From: Pagrus major
Lineage: Eukaryota > Chordata > Actinopteri > Spariformes > Sparidae
Reading direction: 5' to 3'
Assembly (NCBI RefSeq): GCF_040436345.1
Contig: NC_133234.1
Location: forward strand, 10,540,446 to 10,604,445
DNA: 64,000 bases
The position numbers were made by a program, and so were the translations under genes. How positions within the stretch are numbered: position 1 is the first letter of the stretch; each line of letters opens with the position of its first letter. Positions 49,190 through 63,271 of the stretch are shown piece by piece. The notes under the pieces were generated by a model that did not search any database, had not been told where the DNA came from, and was given only the letters and a program-made list of their open reading frames with translations.

Positions 49190-52016
49190 TCAGCCCAGCA
49201 CACTGTCATTGAAGGCCAGACACACCACAGCCTTCTGGTGGCCGCTGTATTCCCTCTTGATCTCCCCGGTCTCCACACACCACAGACGAGCCAGGTTGTC
49301 TGAGGAGGCTGTTGGATGGAAACAAAGAGTCAGAACCTGATATTCACCTAAAGGTATATTTACACTCCAGTTATCAAACCTCTACCTGCTTCTCTAACAG
49401 CACTTAGTACTTTCGGAGCGGTATTTAAGGAAACAACGTTTATTGAGAAAAAACTTTCACAAACTGTTTCAAATCCTTAGCAAAATGACTAAAATGCATC
49501 CTCTTTGTTAATCCTCCACCCCTGTCCTTTGCTTAGGTTTTTGCCATTTTTGGTAGATTAATTAACTTAAATTTACATCATTTGGAAGTGATAAATTTGA
49601 TCAACCTTTGTATTTCCACTGGAACCATTACTCCCCATTAATGATCTTTTCATTTGCTCCTGAAATGAGCAGCACTTTGTAAAGTCTGTTTCAATCTGAG
49701 CTCTATACATTCATCATCAGCCACCCCTCTGACATTTTTAAATGTTACCACTAATGATGGTTTACAGGTACATGTGATGAATTAGTGGTACAGGCGCTAT
49801 AAATGGCCTCAGCCATGCGTCAGGGTCACGTTAGGACAGCTGATCTGATGCTGTTGCAGAGCCTCGCTGATGCAACACAATCTTTTCAGTTTTTCTTCTT
49901 TACCATTCCTTTTATTGACAGATAAATCTTCACAGAGTTTTATGCATCTGGCCAAGACAATTTAATGAGTGTAAGGCTAGTCGTTGACATTGTGTTGCAG
50001 TGATCACCCCTTTGCCATGTTTGCTCATGTACTGACCAGTGACAATATACTGGGAGTCTCCAGAGAAAGCGCAGTCCCACATCCAGCCTCGAGACGTCTC
50101 TCCTGGATTGTTGCTCTTGATGCTCAGCTCCGTCATCAGCGAGAAGTTGGACGTCCTCCAGATCTTACAGGTCTGGTCTGCTGAGCAGGTGGCCAACAGA
50201 CTGGAGATGACAACAAACAGGAAACAATCAGTATCACTTGAACAACATCACGGCAGGAAATCATCTTTCTTATCATTGTTTTAACAATAGAAAGTCTTAT
50301 AAAGGCACTCACGTGGAGTCAGGGCTGAACTTGCAGCGGAGGGAGTAGCGTTTGTGTGCAGGAATCTTAGTCTTAGGAATGAGCTGAGTCACCTCATCTC
50401 CGATGCCTCCAGCGAGGTTCCACACATAACAGTTCCCCTGTTAGAGGAGCACAAAAGGAACGAAAGAGGCCGTTTTAATCATTTCACTCGACTTTAAACA
50501 AAAAAGGGCAGCCTGTTCAAACTGTTTGGATACCGACCGAGCTGTTGACTGCTGCCATGTAACTGGCATCTGGGTCAATGTGAACTGAGTTGACTGAGAC
50601 CTCTGGCTCAGGAATCAGCTGTTCATTGTGGTCGGTCTTCAGATCCCAGATATGAATCACTCCGCTCTGGTCTCCAACAATCAGCTCCGCCTAAAAGAAC
50701 ATACAACACTGGCTGTTTACAGACTTGTTTGAGCAGTAAGCACATACTCTAATTGTTTGACAATAACGTTAAAACCAAACATACATGCTAGATCCTCGTC
50801 TCACCTGATTTGGATGCAGACAAACACAGTTGATTGGAGCATTGACCTGGAATATCCTCTGACACTGGAGATTTCTTGACCTCAGATCCCATATGCGAGC
50901 CATGCAGTCTTCTCCTCCCGTGTACATCCAGCGTCCATCTTCGTGGAAGCCCACAGATGTGATGTTCTTGCTGACGCCATCGTAGTTGATCACCGGGTTG
51001 GGGTTGTTGGAGTTCAGATCGTACATGCGGATGTGCTGATAACCTGAAACAAAGAGTGTGAATTTATACGAATACAATATTAATGAGGTAATAACACAAA
51101 CTCTGAATAACTGAATAAACCAGCTGTTCTCAGAGGAAAATAAGGTCCCAGAACACTGTTTGAAGCTAGAAAGGTGGCAGGGTCCGCCACATAAAAACAA
51201 AGTAAAACAGTATGAAATTGTGTTGTCCTTTAAGGTCAGTTTGTTTATTCAGTCATGAAAACAAAGAGAGTTTGTTTATTTAGTTTGTTTAGGCATAAAA
51301 AAAAATGTCAATGAAGATCCTTCTCTTCTGATTATAATGTCTTCCCCAAAACTACACAGTGCTCCTTTAACTGTGCAATGCAAGCTGTGTATAAAGCATG
51401 ACACTAATATGAGAAATAAAGAAGTGAGGAAATGAGGTTTGAGAACAGTTCTCAACCAACCTGCAGCTGCGATCATACTCCTGTCAGGTGTAACCTCAAG
51501 TGAATTTACTTGCTGGAAGCAAATGTTAAGGAAGTGGATTGTTTGGTTTTAGGTTGTTTCTATATTTTACAGTTCAGTTCAAATTTGAACAAGTCTCTCT
51601 TTGTGCTAAAAAGCAGAGGGACACACTGTAGTGATGATGCCATCTACAGACAAATCATGGAGCTGCTCCAGAGACAGTAAACAACAGCTCCTTTAACAGC
51701 ATCCATGTCAAATTTACTGAACCATGAGGGAATCAGCTCCTCAAGATGTCAGCGGAAACTCTAAATTTGACTTTGGGTTTCCATGTAGGACAGTATGTCT
51801 GTGTTTATGATCTGTCTACTGTCCAAAAACATTTAAATATCACATTGATTTGTCGTTGTAACCGTCGGTTAGTCAGAGTAAGGATACAGAGTCCTGGTGC
51901 TGGACCGTCCTGGTGCAGATCCCGCTGTGGGCCTGCCAGAATCGGACCGTGTGGTCGTATCCAGCCGTGGCCAGAATGACCGGGTCGCTGCCCACCGTCC
52001 CCTGGTTCACATTCAT
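49190..52016 (-). CDS. mlst8: mTOR complex subunit LST8 (G-beta-L), WD40 propeller
   Basis: Seven-bladed WD40 protein that binds and stabilises the mTOR kinase domain in mTORC1 and mTORC2. Exons, minus strand: 52016-51888, 51512-51461, 51043-50805, 50690-50538, 50437-50313, 50200-50037, 49308-49190. They encode exactly 326 residues, the same as human MLST8. The start [20 protein letters not shown] is followed by [20 protein letters not shown], later [52 protein letters not shown] and [16 protein letters not shown]. Nearly identical to human throughout, as expected for a core mTOR subunit. The stop is followed at once by a purine (GAG/GGA) tract. The gene converges with bricd5. Confidence 0.98.
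51061..51366 (+). mobile_element. Family A element in mlst8 intron 2
   Basis: Left end lost; core AAAGGTGGCAGGGTCCGCC and right end AAAACTACACAGTGCTCCT followed by TTAA (51367-51370). It takes up most of the intron between the exon at 51461-51512 and the exon at 50805-51043. Confidence 0.82.
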
Positions 52017-53210
52017 GCTTCACTGCTGGCTGTCACTGCTCGGAGTGAGGCATGTATGACACTGCAGAGAAATATAGGAGACAGTCAGCTGCTGCAGTTT
52101 TCTGACTGCTGTTAAATGTCAACTTTCAACAGGGACGTGGTTTATTGTGATACTGTGGAAATAAAAGACAACTTCTAAGGTTCAGGCTAACGTTAGCAAA
52201 GCAGCCTCGCGATGTTAAACGGCTATGCAATTCAGACACTTTGCTGACGTCTCTACTTCAAAGCTAACACATTGTGACTGACACGATATTTCACTGTGTG
52301 ATAACATTTCTGTCAATTTAAACTACGTGGCAGCAAAAATGTGACAAGTTTTGATTACCTTCAGTTGTTCGAGTTGACCACAAATCAGTACGTCCCCGTA
52401 GTGTGTCCCCTCAGCAACAAACGACGGTGATTAAAAGGTTCCGTGTTGATAACCTGTGCTTTGCCGCCACCTACTGACTGATTTCTATCACAGCAAAATG
52501 GATATTGTAAATGTAAATGTTCCTAACCAAAATTAATAAATCATAATTGATCTTCTTTTTTATATTTTGTATTAATAATCAGAATCTGCAAAGTAACCAG
52601 CAACTGAAGTTATTAATTGAATGTATTGAAGTAAAAAGAAAGAAAGAAGAAAAAACAGTATTTGCCTCTCAAATGGAGTGGAGTAGAAGCAGAGAGCAGC
52701 AATACATGGAATTACTCAAGTATAGAAGAAAAGTACCTTTAAAGCTGTGCTGAGATGCAGTCTATCAGCACAACAAAGTGTGTTTTCTAATATGGATATT
52801 ATTTTAAATAGAAAACTGAATGACGTGTGGTTTAAGCATGGATGTATTAATAGATCCATGGGTTTAAGTAATAACTGAGTCAAAATATACATGAGAAAAT
52901 GTAACAACATAAACTTAAATTGAGTTTTATTTGTAAGTGTGGTGTTTTTTAAATTAAATATCCTTTCATGGAAAAATATATTTGACATAACATCGACAAA
53001 TGACTGATTTACACTGGTACAACAGAACATTCTTTAATAAATATATTTAAATAAATAAGTTAAATAAATACATAAATAATGCAGAGAAGGCATCTATCCT
53101 CAAAACACAAAGTCCACATGTGTAAATGACTATGGTCATTGTTAACATCTCAGTCAGAACAGAACCCAAATACAACGTGTGCTCTCCTGCTCAGTCGGTG
53201 CGAGTTGTGA
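52017..53210. other. mlst8 upstream / meiob downstream region
   Basis: Near 52068 there is an acceptor-like CTCTGCAG (minus strand), suggesting that mlst8 has an upstream 5' UTR exon, with the promoter probably near 52300-52450. The rest is meiob 3' UTR and AT-rich spacer. Confidence 0.4.
52926..52931 (-). terminator. Possible meiob polyadenylation signal
   Basis: TTTATT on the plus strand reads AATAAA on the minus strand, about 280 bases after the meiob stop. The region is AT-rich so chance occurrence is possible. Confidence 0.3.
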
Positions 53211-56200
53211 TCACAGCCGCTGCAGCAGGGCAGACATGTGCTGCTTCACCTCTCCTGGATCAGCCAGTGTGCAGGCCAGGATCACCCCTCTGATCCCACT
53301 CCTCATTGGAGTGGACGGGAGGATCTACAACATATCATAAGAATCTTTAAACATGTGTTTTTATAGCTAACCCTCACGGCAGCAGAGCACTGAAAGCCAA
53401 AGTACAGTACCTTCACATATATTTTGCATCTCTCCAAAAGAAACTTCCACTTCATTGCAGTCCGCTGGTCATCAGTCAGCTTGGTAAACTCGTCTGTCTG
53501 CAACAGATGATGTGAAGAGCACAGATGCTAAACCTTTCATAACACTAGTTTATTTGATTTATATAAAATCTGACACGACTTTCTGGAGCCACACAGAACT
53601 CAAAAGCTCTCCACAACAGCATAGTCGGAAACATATTTTATCATGAACCGGTATTCTTCTCTCCTCTCTCATGTGATCTTATTCATATAAATACATGTAG
53701 AATTAAGGCTGAATAATCATCCCCATGTGAAGTTTTACTAACTGTGTAGCCGAGGGCCTGTTCTGCCACGGGGCTCCTGAGGGCGCAGCCGTGCAGGGTG
53801 CCAGTGTGGTCTGTGAAGTCCACCAGCAGGTCGAAGCCTGTGGAGGCTGAAAAGGCCTGATCTCTCCCTGGACACAGCTGGTTGGTGCAGCTCTGTGCAT
53901 CTTCAATCACCTGAAACTTACACCTGGAGCTGAGACAGGAAAGAGAACAAACTGAGCAGAGAATTGTTAGATGAATGTGTTTATTCATATGATTGACGTG
54001 GAACATCAGAGTTGTGTTCATATTTGTGTGAGCTCACCAGCGAGTCCTGATGACTTTTGAAATAGAAGAGTCGAGGTCGAGTTTGGAGATGAAGCTGTAT
54101 GTGATGCCAAAGAAAGCCTCTGGGTTCTCCTGAGCCTTCTCCTTAAGCTGAGTCACCGTGTACACATCAGTGATGGAATCCACTGCAGAGACAGAAACAG
54201 CAGCACAACCTCACACATTAATGTCTGCAGTCTGTCTCTCTCACAGGCTGCTCTTGTCAATGACAATTATCAGAAACAATTAAGGACAGGATGGTGATAA
54301 ACGTTCTATCTTTTTTAAGAAGTACAAATGAGAGCACAATGTCCACCTTAAGTCCAATACATGATGGGAGAAAAACTACTCGTATGATGAATAACAAAGA
54401 ACAATTTTCTAAAATGATTTCAGTGACGATTTAAAAACAATCACACTGACCAAATGTACTCTCATGAAAAGAGCAAACCAATCAGTCTGTTAGTTCCTCT
54501 ATCAATACTGCTTGATTCCCACAAAATCAAATAGCTCTCAGCCTCCAGGCTCATTTGGTCTTACTGAAGATGTAAATCTTTAAAACTGACTCATGAATCA
54601 GTCCAGTTGCCAGGATGTAATGTTAGCAGTCAATGTTTTTGCAAACTAAAGATACGTCCAAGGTTAAAGTTTGTACCAAATGTGGCAGATCACTTTCACA
54701 TTATATGCTTATTAGCTGCCTTTCACACCAGGAGGCTGAGGGGACGATGGTGCCATTATTACAGCCAACAAGGCTGCCAAACGGCCGACCGCAGTGAGAG
54801 TCACACCAGTGGATATTTTTAATGACACCTGGGGAAATTTCTCACTGTTTTTGTGGTGACAAAATGAGGTGTTTTGTTCAGGAGACCTCAGGATATTTTG
54901 AGTCATTTTTGTGGAGTGAAAAGCGGGTGTTTTTTTAAGGAGACCTGCGGACATTTCCATCCAATTCTTAACCCAAACCAAGTGGTTTCTGTGCCTAAAC
55001 CGAAGCAGAGCAGTGTGACGAGAGAGAAATAGAAAATTCAACCTAAACAAATGTAAAGTTACAACATAAAGAAACGTTCAGTTTCAACTTATCTTTGGTT
55101 TCACAGAAATGTACTTAGCCAACATTTATTCTGGCGATTGGGTTGCATAAATATATAGTTTACTTTCTAAAAAAGGGTAAGTCATTTCTGAAGATGGATG
55201 GGCACAGCGGTTTTTAAGAAATGTTACTGTAACAGGAGTGAATTGTGCTTTTGTGCTTTTGAGTATGATTTTCCAGCCAGTGATTTGGTGCTAGTGTATT
55301 CACAGCACAATGGCGATATATATCGAATCGACTCAAAATCAGGTACTTGTTGACATTTATTCAATTGAAACAGTACAAAGACAAATATACAAACTATAAT
55401 TCATGTTTTACCTCATCAACTTCATTGTTTTTTTCTAAATATATGCTTATTCTGCAACATATTTAAAACAGGGACAGGGGCAACAAAAACCTGGGAAAGT
55501 TGTGGAATAATCCAAAAACACAGTTCACAGGTAAACAGGTTCATTGATATCAGGTGATAGTATCGTGATTGAGTGTGAAAGGGGCATTCTCAAAAGGATC
55601 AGTCGTTCATAAGAAAGGATAGGGTTGAGGTTCACCACTTTGTGAAACACACGATTGTATAAAGGATATTACTACATAGGCTGAGAAACTGTTTGTAAAT
55701 GATTACATCCTATTTTTATTTATGTTTTACACAGCGCCCCGTCTTTTTTGGAATTGGGGTTGTAGTTTTGGTCATTTCATGAGATTTGTTGACAGTGACA
55801 GAACATCACAAAACTTGTCCTTTTAAAGCATGAAAAAATATGATTTGGGCCATTTTGTGCCCAGAACTGAATCATTTTACACTTTACAAGTTACCTGTAT
55901 CATAGATTTTAACATTATAACCCGACAACTCCACCCGAGGAAATTCAAAAGAGAGACAAAAACTCAAGAAATAGTAGAAATAAGAGCCAAGGTCTAAAAA
56001 CACGAGGAATATTGTACCTAAAGACACAGCAAGACTTCGACTCATTCTAATAGTACCAGTGTAAGAAGAATTACCAGTCACATCTTCTGGCTTCTCATCT
56101 TGATCCAGTGCACCAGACTCTGATGCTTCTTTAGCGTAGCTGAACAGCAGGCTGGCCTCTCTGGTGTCTGACGGAAAATGATTGACAGCAGCAAAATGAC

Positions 56201-59200
56201 AATATTCTACTTCACAGCAGGAAGATGATGTGTTTTTCTTACACTGCACACCATGACTGCTTGGGTCGCTACCAAAATAGCATTTCATTTCACTTGATCA
56301 ATTGAATGCTAAATAGTTTTGTCAGATCCTGAGTGTCTGTGAATGCTGCTGTGATATCTTACCGGGATTGACAGTGATAATGGTTTTCGAGTTAACAGTG
56401 GCTGCCATGCTGTTGCGAAAGCTGTCAAAGCTAATCTTTGCATCGGCTATGAAGAGCACTTTGAATGGAGAATAAAAGTTAAAACAACAGTAAGTTATCT
56501 TAAACATAAACACACAGTTACAGCTCAGATATCCGCCTCCACGCCTCTCTTCAGTACAGTGTGTTAATGGGATGTGACAGGCGGGAATAACAGTGAAATA
56601 AAGATTCATGTTGTGGCTGGGAACGAGCAGAGGTTGTTAACCTACCCGTCTCCTTCGGTATCAGAGTTTGCACAAGTTGAATGGCCTCTCTGTCCCAGCT
56701 GTGAGTGAAACAGAGGTCAGGGGGAGCACAGTGAAAATCAAACACACATGCAGGTTAATTTAAAGCTTCATGTCACCAGAGTACACTTGCGGTAACTTAA
56801 AGATACATGACAGAGATCCATTGAGATGGAATATGGCACAAAAGCAACACAAGTAATAAATCTTTAGTCATTTTCCAAATGAATAAATGAGCGTGACGCA
56901 CCAGACGAGCGGGAAGGAGGAGACAGAGTCATCAAAGAGCTTCACTTCCAGCCTCTGGCCTTTGCGTCTGTCTGAAGTGGTGAAGTGCTTGGGTTCTCCG
57001 ATCTGTACAATGTAAACAGAATCATCTGAAGTTCCTATCACAGTATCTCCACTTCCTGTCAGAAAAGCACTGACATGAAGTTCAGGCTCTGGCCCCTCTC
57101 TGAACTCTGAGGCAGATCTTTGGGGCCATTATGGTAAGTCGGCATGTTCCACGCAGACAAAACAGACACAATGTGGTCTATTAGGCAATTTATATGATAC
57201 GGATTAGGTCCATTTATAAACTTTGATATGCATGATTTTTAAATATTTGCTCAGCATCCGCACTCATTGTCAAAAACGTCCCACTTCAAGCTTATCAGGC
57301 TTCCCACTCTAGCCTCAGTGAGAGCTTCCAGGACCTTTCCATGACTGAGGTTCATAATGCCACATTGGACGACGTTTTAACAACCTTTTCCTTCTTGTTA
57401 ATGTTGTTTTTGAGTTCAGGAAACTTTAACAACCCATTTTCCACCATAGTCGAGCTCACTGTGGAGAAAAAGACAGTTGAAAAACCACCATTTAATGCGA
57501 TCAGTGTGTAGAAAAATCATGGTTTCTAAATGAGTCGATCAATTTTCCTCATATTCCCTGTTAGAAAAACACCTCTAAAAATGTTCATTACCAGTTGGAA
57601 CCATGATTAAGTAAACGACCAACACTTCTATGAATGTTAATCATGGCTGTTGGCCCCCGAAATCTTCCCAGCTGGATTCCAACTCAGTTGGTCATTTAAA
57701 CATAATACAGATTTGAAAAAACAAAAACGGGGCATTGAAAAAATACAATAATAAAGAAAAAAAGTAACTGCCCTCAGTTCAGAGCTGTGAGACATGTTTT
57801 TATGAAGAAAGTGGTTACATTTTCTCCACAGCTACAGTCCCTGTTAGTCCTACTGGATCAAAGTGCTGACACCAATATTTTGCATTTTATTAGAATTGTT
57901 TCGTTTCAAGATGTTTTGTGTCTATATATAGTAAAATTTGATGAAAAAACATGCCTGATTGACTTATATAACCTTTAAGCTTAGGTTGAACAGATTTTAG
58001 GGAAATTAAGCATTTGATGATAATCTAAGAAATTAAATTACAATAAGCAAAAATACTAATGTAGGCACTGAAAGACCATTTATATAGCAGAGTTCAAAGG
58101 GTTAACAATCAACCAAACCAACCACAGAAGAGGAGCAGATACCTTTTTCTTCACCAAGACTGACTTTAACACACCAGTATGGAAAGAAATTATCTCTTCT
58201 GATTCCCCCAAACCACATAGTGTACCTTTAAACTTAAAGGTTTAATATTTTTGGAAATATACTTCTTTGCTTTCTTGCCGAGAGTTAGTTAGTATGTCAT
58301 GTCTGAATGTGGTTAGGTAACACCTCTAAAACTCATTAAAGAATATGTCATATCTTGTTCTGGCCACGAAACAGCCAGGCACATAACCCCCATTGTTTCA
58401 CTCTCTACATGTATGCAGAAAAGCATTCTGGGAAATGTGACAACATTAATAAAACCAGATGAGGCAGGTTGGTGGAAATGTGGGCACACTAAACAAGTTA
58501 ATTCAAAGACTGTGAAAGTGAAAGTGCGAATGCATTCAAATGTGAACTTCTCCTTCAATGCTAATGAACACTGACAGACCGTGGCCTTCAGGCGCCTTAC
58601 CGACTTCACTGCAGCCAGTACATTTATCACCGTGCCATCCAGCTTCTGCCCGTTGGCCACGATGTCTCCCAGAGAGTAAAAATCTCTGGAGTCCTTCACT
58701 GGCAGGTGGATCAGCGGCAGCAGCCTGTCCATGGTGTCAGTGTCAGCACACAGATACACCTGGGAGTGAGCCTCCGCCACCAGCAGCCTGTAGAGGCTGA
58801 GACAGCAGATACAGGCACTTTGAACCAGTAAGTCTGTCAGACATTACACACGGTTACATCATATTTCACACAGCATTACACTGTGTTAACATCGCTACCC
58901 TACAGGTATCTAAAAGCACCGCAGGGTGAGGATGACTCTTCTGTATAACATCTATTGCGAGTGTTAATTACCTTGGTGTTGTGGGACAGAATCTCTCTCC
59001 TTTCTCTGGGTCTTTGGTCGCAACTAAAGGATTCTCGATGGTTACTGAAAAAATAATAAGAAACAACTTTGTTCAGGGAAATCAAGTTCATGTTTTTGCG
59101 CCGGATTTCAGGTTATTAAATATTCTTTTAAAGTTTGTGTTTTTTATATTTGGTGCAGCTTGATTTTCATATGACAAGATGCAGATTTCACTGTAATTGA

Positions 59201-60041
59201 AGATTTTGCAATCAAGAGCAGTGACTTTCTTAGTTTAATTTGATGACATTCAAGTACTCAAAATGGGAGGGTTTAGGAGTAAATAAGATTAGTGATAAAT
59301 CAGGAAACTATGCAATGATAATTATAAAAAAAATCCATGCACTTCTGTGGCAATGAATAAAAAAGATGTTTAAGACTTGCGGGAACTTCCAGAGTGATTT
59401 CCTCACCACAGTCTCCAACGCTGAAGCTGCCGGAGAGCACGTTGATGTATCCATCGTTTCCCCAGGCTGTCACATTAATAAAGAAGTCAGGAGAGTCCTT
59501 GACTGTGAAGCTAAAAGTGAATCTGTCCACACCAATATCTGAAAATCAGACATACAGGTTAAGTTAGTGTTGCAGGTCAATGGAAAATAAGAGGAGACGA
59601 AGGCCCAGAGAGTGGGTATTCATTTATCTGTTCTCCAGAAGAGGGGGCTGGTGTACAACACACTGAGGTGTCAGTGACAGCTTGGGTGAGCGCCTATAGA
59701 AAGATACTTACTTTTTCTGTCAGGAAAGCTTTTTACATCAGATTTCCCAATGACGATGCCGGCCACTTTCTGAAAAACATTACAAGGACGACGACAGTGA
59801 GCAGACTTGTATATTTTGAGAGGTGAACACGGCTTACAAAGCAAACAGGCCTGGAATAACATTAAACACTGTTACACCAGTGTCTAACCACAATTAAATT
59901 GTATCACTCCTTTAAAGTTAAGGGCTGTTGTAAAAGAAAAACACATTAAATTGGTGTAACTGGCTGAAAATGATCTGGACTCACTGGATGGGAGAAGTTG
60001 GGATGCAGCTCAGAGATGGCGATGAAGGTGTGAGCAGCCAT
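53211..60041 (-). CDS. meiob: Meiosis-specific with OB domain-containing protein
   Basis: RPA1-like ssDNA-binding protein that works with SPATA22 in meiotic recombination. Thirteen exons, minus strand: 60041-59985, 59769-59712, 59538-59407, 59044-58972, 58796-58601, 57002-56902, 56698-56646, 56458-56363, 56167-56075, 54182-54038, 53929-53743, 53497-53411, 53324-53211. Phases close to 463 residues; human is about 440-470. OB-A begins [19 protein letters not shown] and continues through [20 protein letters not shown] and [14 protein letters not shown]; the next OB fold includes [32 protein letters not shown] and [21 protein letters not shown] zinc-ribbon-like pattern CSRC ... CTNQLC lies at about 335-353, before [20 protein letters not shown]. 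The most tentative junction is the donor at 53742 (ACA|GTTAGT), chosen by phase. Confidence 0.95.
54183..56074 (-). other. meiob intron with a dispersed repeat
   Basis: Carries a repeat at 54830-55020 including TTGTGGTGACAAAATGAGGT and GTGCCTAAACCGAAGC, related to the text in bricd5 intron 3. No exon seen. Confidence 0.5.
58180..58310. mobile_element. Family A right-end remnant joined to family E left end
   Basis: CAAACCACATAGTGTACCTTTAA is a family A right end. Six bases on, TTAAAGGTTTAATATTTTTG and GCTTTCTTGCCGAGAGTTAG is a family E left end. Both are fragments, within a meiob intron. Confidence 0.6.
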
Positions 60042-60729
60042 TTTGTGTCTTCATTAATAAACCTAATATCTAGAGCAGTTTTTATAACATTTACAGACCC
60101 TGAACGATGAAGGAAAGCAAATAAAACAATGTCAGTTAGCAGTTTGGTTTTAATTCCACTTGGGAAACTGTATTAGACCCTCTTCTGTTTTCTACAAGAG
60201 GTTAGCTCAAAACTAATACACAAGAGTAGCTTGTTGACTAATTTCTTAGCTAACAGTGAAACTAGTAATGTTAGCTGACTTGTTCACTGTCCTCACTCCT
60301 ATACATAGCCTACATACCTCTGACTGACGACATGAAGTGACTCTTTATAAGAATTATTGCTCCCCTAGTTGGATTAAATCAGCTTGTACCTCAGATATTA
60401 GCTGTTTAAAGCAGTCTTATTTGTACCTGGGTCTGTTTTCCTCGCAGGCTTTTCGCGGCATTGCGGGGCTCAGATGCTGCCTTCAATGCAGTCGTAAATA
60501 TAACAATTTCAAGCAAAGCTTATCTGCAGAGAAATGGATCAGTAAAAAATGTTTGTTTGACAGAAAGAGGGTTTGTCACATGCGTAGGTTTTAGCCATCT
60601 GTTTAATAGTATCCTATAAAACTCTGTATTTATTTGTTCATTGGTTTATTTGAATGATCCGCATTAGATGATGGTGCGGCAATCAGATCATCTTAATGTG
60701 GTCCAAACATGAGTCTAAAAATGATTTAA

Positions 60730-61200
60730 AGGACACATATTATGCTCATTTTCAGGTTCATAATTGTATTTTACTAGAATAGGTTTACATGCTTTAATGT
60801 TCAAAAAACACATCAGTTTTCTCATGCTGTCCAGTGTTGCAGCACTGTATTCACCCTCTGTATGAAACACTCTCCCCCCTTACCAATACCCAGTGTGCTC
60901 TGATTGGTCAGCTCACACACGCCTGAGCCAGCACCGCTAACAACAACAGAGCAGATGTGATAAGTCAATTCTTACCAATTCTACCAAATTATCCACGAGG
61001 CATAAATAACGCAAATGTGTGACATGGTGATGTAGTGTGATGTCACAAAGTCACGGAATTAAAGGTGGGACTAAAGACGAGGCGTTTCATGAGCGGTGTT
61101 TTCGTGGGAGAGAGGAGCTTCTGTTAGTGCGGACTTTGACCTTTTTAACTTTCAGTATCTTTTACATGCACTATAGCCTATACAAAACACTGAAGGAAAT
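60730..61200. mobile_element. Family C-like element, right end decayed
   Basis: Begins TTAA-AGGACACATATTATGCTC followed by ATTTTCAGGTTCAT, the same motif order as the inverse of the right end of the 31.3 kb copy. Internal GGCGTTTCATGAGCGGTGTT is typical of a common fish repeat. The right boundary is approximate. Confidence 0.6.
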
Positions 61201-63271
61201 GAATTACCACCTCTCACTATGATCAGTTAAAATCTTTAGGCTAAAACACCCTTCACACGAAGAGACCTGCACTCACCTGATGTTTTGCCAGACTTTACGT
61301 GATGTTGCCTAGGAGGAAATCTATAATTTCAACACACATTCAGTACGGTAAACATCTGTACAGCTGTGCAAACATGCAGGAAATGGGACTGAACAATACA
61401 ACTGCTGTCACTGATGGACCCGTTGACTGGAAGCTGTCACTTATACACACATTCCCCTCACGCATGATATTTGTACACAATGTGAGTCACTTTTTTTAAT
61501 ACAGTGAAAAGCATCCCTGCACCTCAGACTTTGATATCGCCTTGATAATCTGTCCCAGTCATCATTCACAGCGGGGGATTTGTTTCTCAGACAGTTTTGC
61601 TGAGACGGCTCTGACAGTTTCCTGGTTTGTTTTGATAGCACAAAGCTGTATCTGACATGCGATACTGTCTCATACACCTAGCCAGGGATCAAAAGGTGTA
61701 ACAGTAAACCATATTCAGCTTCCTACAGCCTTGTTCCTCTTCCACGGTGACTAATCCTCGCAGTCGTGCGTTTGGATCTGATATCTCAACCCTGTGACTA
61801 ATGTTGATTTTCAGGCAGTAATACGTCTGTTGATGTGATTCTACGGTCAATGTGTTCCTAATCACTGATATGGAAGAGAGCAGCAGCTGCCGTGAAGGCA
61901 TTCATAACACAGAAGCACAAAGTCAACACAGTGCGATTAGTCCTCTCATGTCAGCCTGGTGTGTAATGCTCCATCAGTGTATCGATGGACTTTGTATAAT
62001 GTTGTTTAATGTGAAAACTGGACTGATTGGATACATTTACCTACACAGAGGCATCGATTTGCTATTTGCGCCTGCACCTGGCTATTCAAATGAAACAAAA
62101 TTTCAAATTCTAATTTCATTAGTGTTTTTCTGACTACAGTTTGTGAGTCCATTAATCACACCGTGCTTCACTGTAAAGCGTCATCAGATAAATCAAGTTA
62201 CTTTTGGTTCAGTGATTCATCCATAATGAATTCATGCCCTCTGTTAATCGGTCATCAATCATACTCTGATCGAATAGCCGGTCGGTGATTTAAATAACAT
62301 ATTTGAATTTTTTTATAAGCAAGTCTTCTGGTTTGTCCCTTCCGATGGCACGACTTAATTCAGAGCCGAGCAGGAAGCACCCACAGGGTGTCCTCTCTGC
62401 AGGAATGTACACTGATTGGGTGGCCTCTCAGCCGCAGGTCGGCTCCCTGGAGAGCCGGCAGCCGTCTGACCACTCCTTGGCTATTAATCTGCCATGCATG
62501 TCAGTGCGGGTTATATGTTGTATGTATACAGCTACAGTACATTGTCAAACAGGCGTGATGAACACAGGGCCGTTCAAAATTCAAAACGATGCCAAGTAAC
62601 TGCATTCAAAGGTGATAGTTTGTGTGGTTGTGATGTCCGTGTTGGAGGTCGTCAGCACTTGCTTAAGCTGATTAAAATATGCAACTTATCCATCTCAGCT
62701 AATATAAGCTGACAGTTCATTTCTTTGTTGTTCTTCAGTAGGAATTCTGATACATCGATCACCGTCTTGTTGTGAAGACATTTGTTGCTTTTTAAAAAGA
62801 CTCCACATGCTGCTTGGAATAATGAGACGAGCTTCGTTTGGAAACACAAGGATCGCATCAGAAATCCAAACACCACGTACAAAACATGTTTCACAAAGAA
62901 TGTGACTGTTTTAAATAGTTAAGCCCTCTTCTTCTTCTGTTTACTCTATATATGAATGTTTTAAATGAAATTGTTTTTATTGGTTGACTATATGTGCCAA
63001 CAATTATATGCTCTATACGCTGCCATTTCGGCCTGGCCATAAGAAAACGTATCTCAAGAGACTTTCTGAGTATATAAAGGTTAAAAGGCAAGTAAAGAAT
63101 TGAAAGAGAAAGGTGAATTTACTATATATAAGTAGGTGATGTACACAAAAACTTTAGCTCATAGAGCTTCAGACCATATGCACAACAATCAAAATTTGAA
63201 TCCAAAACTTAATCATAAAAAATATTAGAATATATAAAAAATATTCACTTTTGCAGATGCCAATACAAAGT

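Noticed and set aside
62303-62599. 98-codon plus-strand frame
   Set aside because: No recognised family, no convincing splice sites, and length is within chance expectation.
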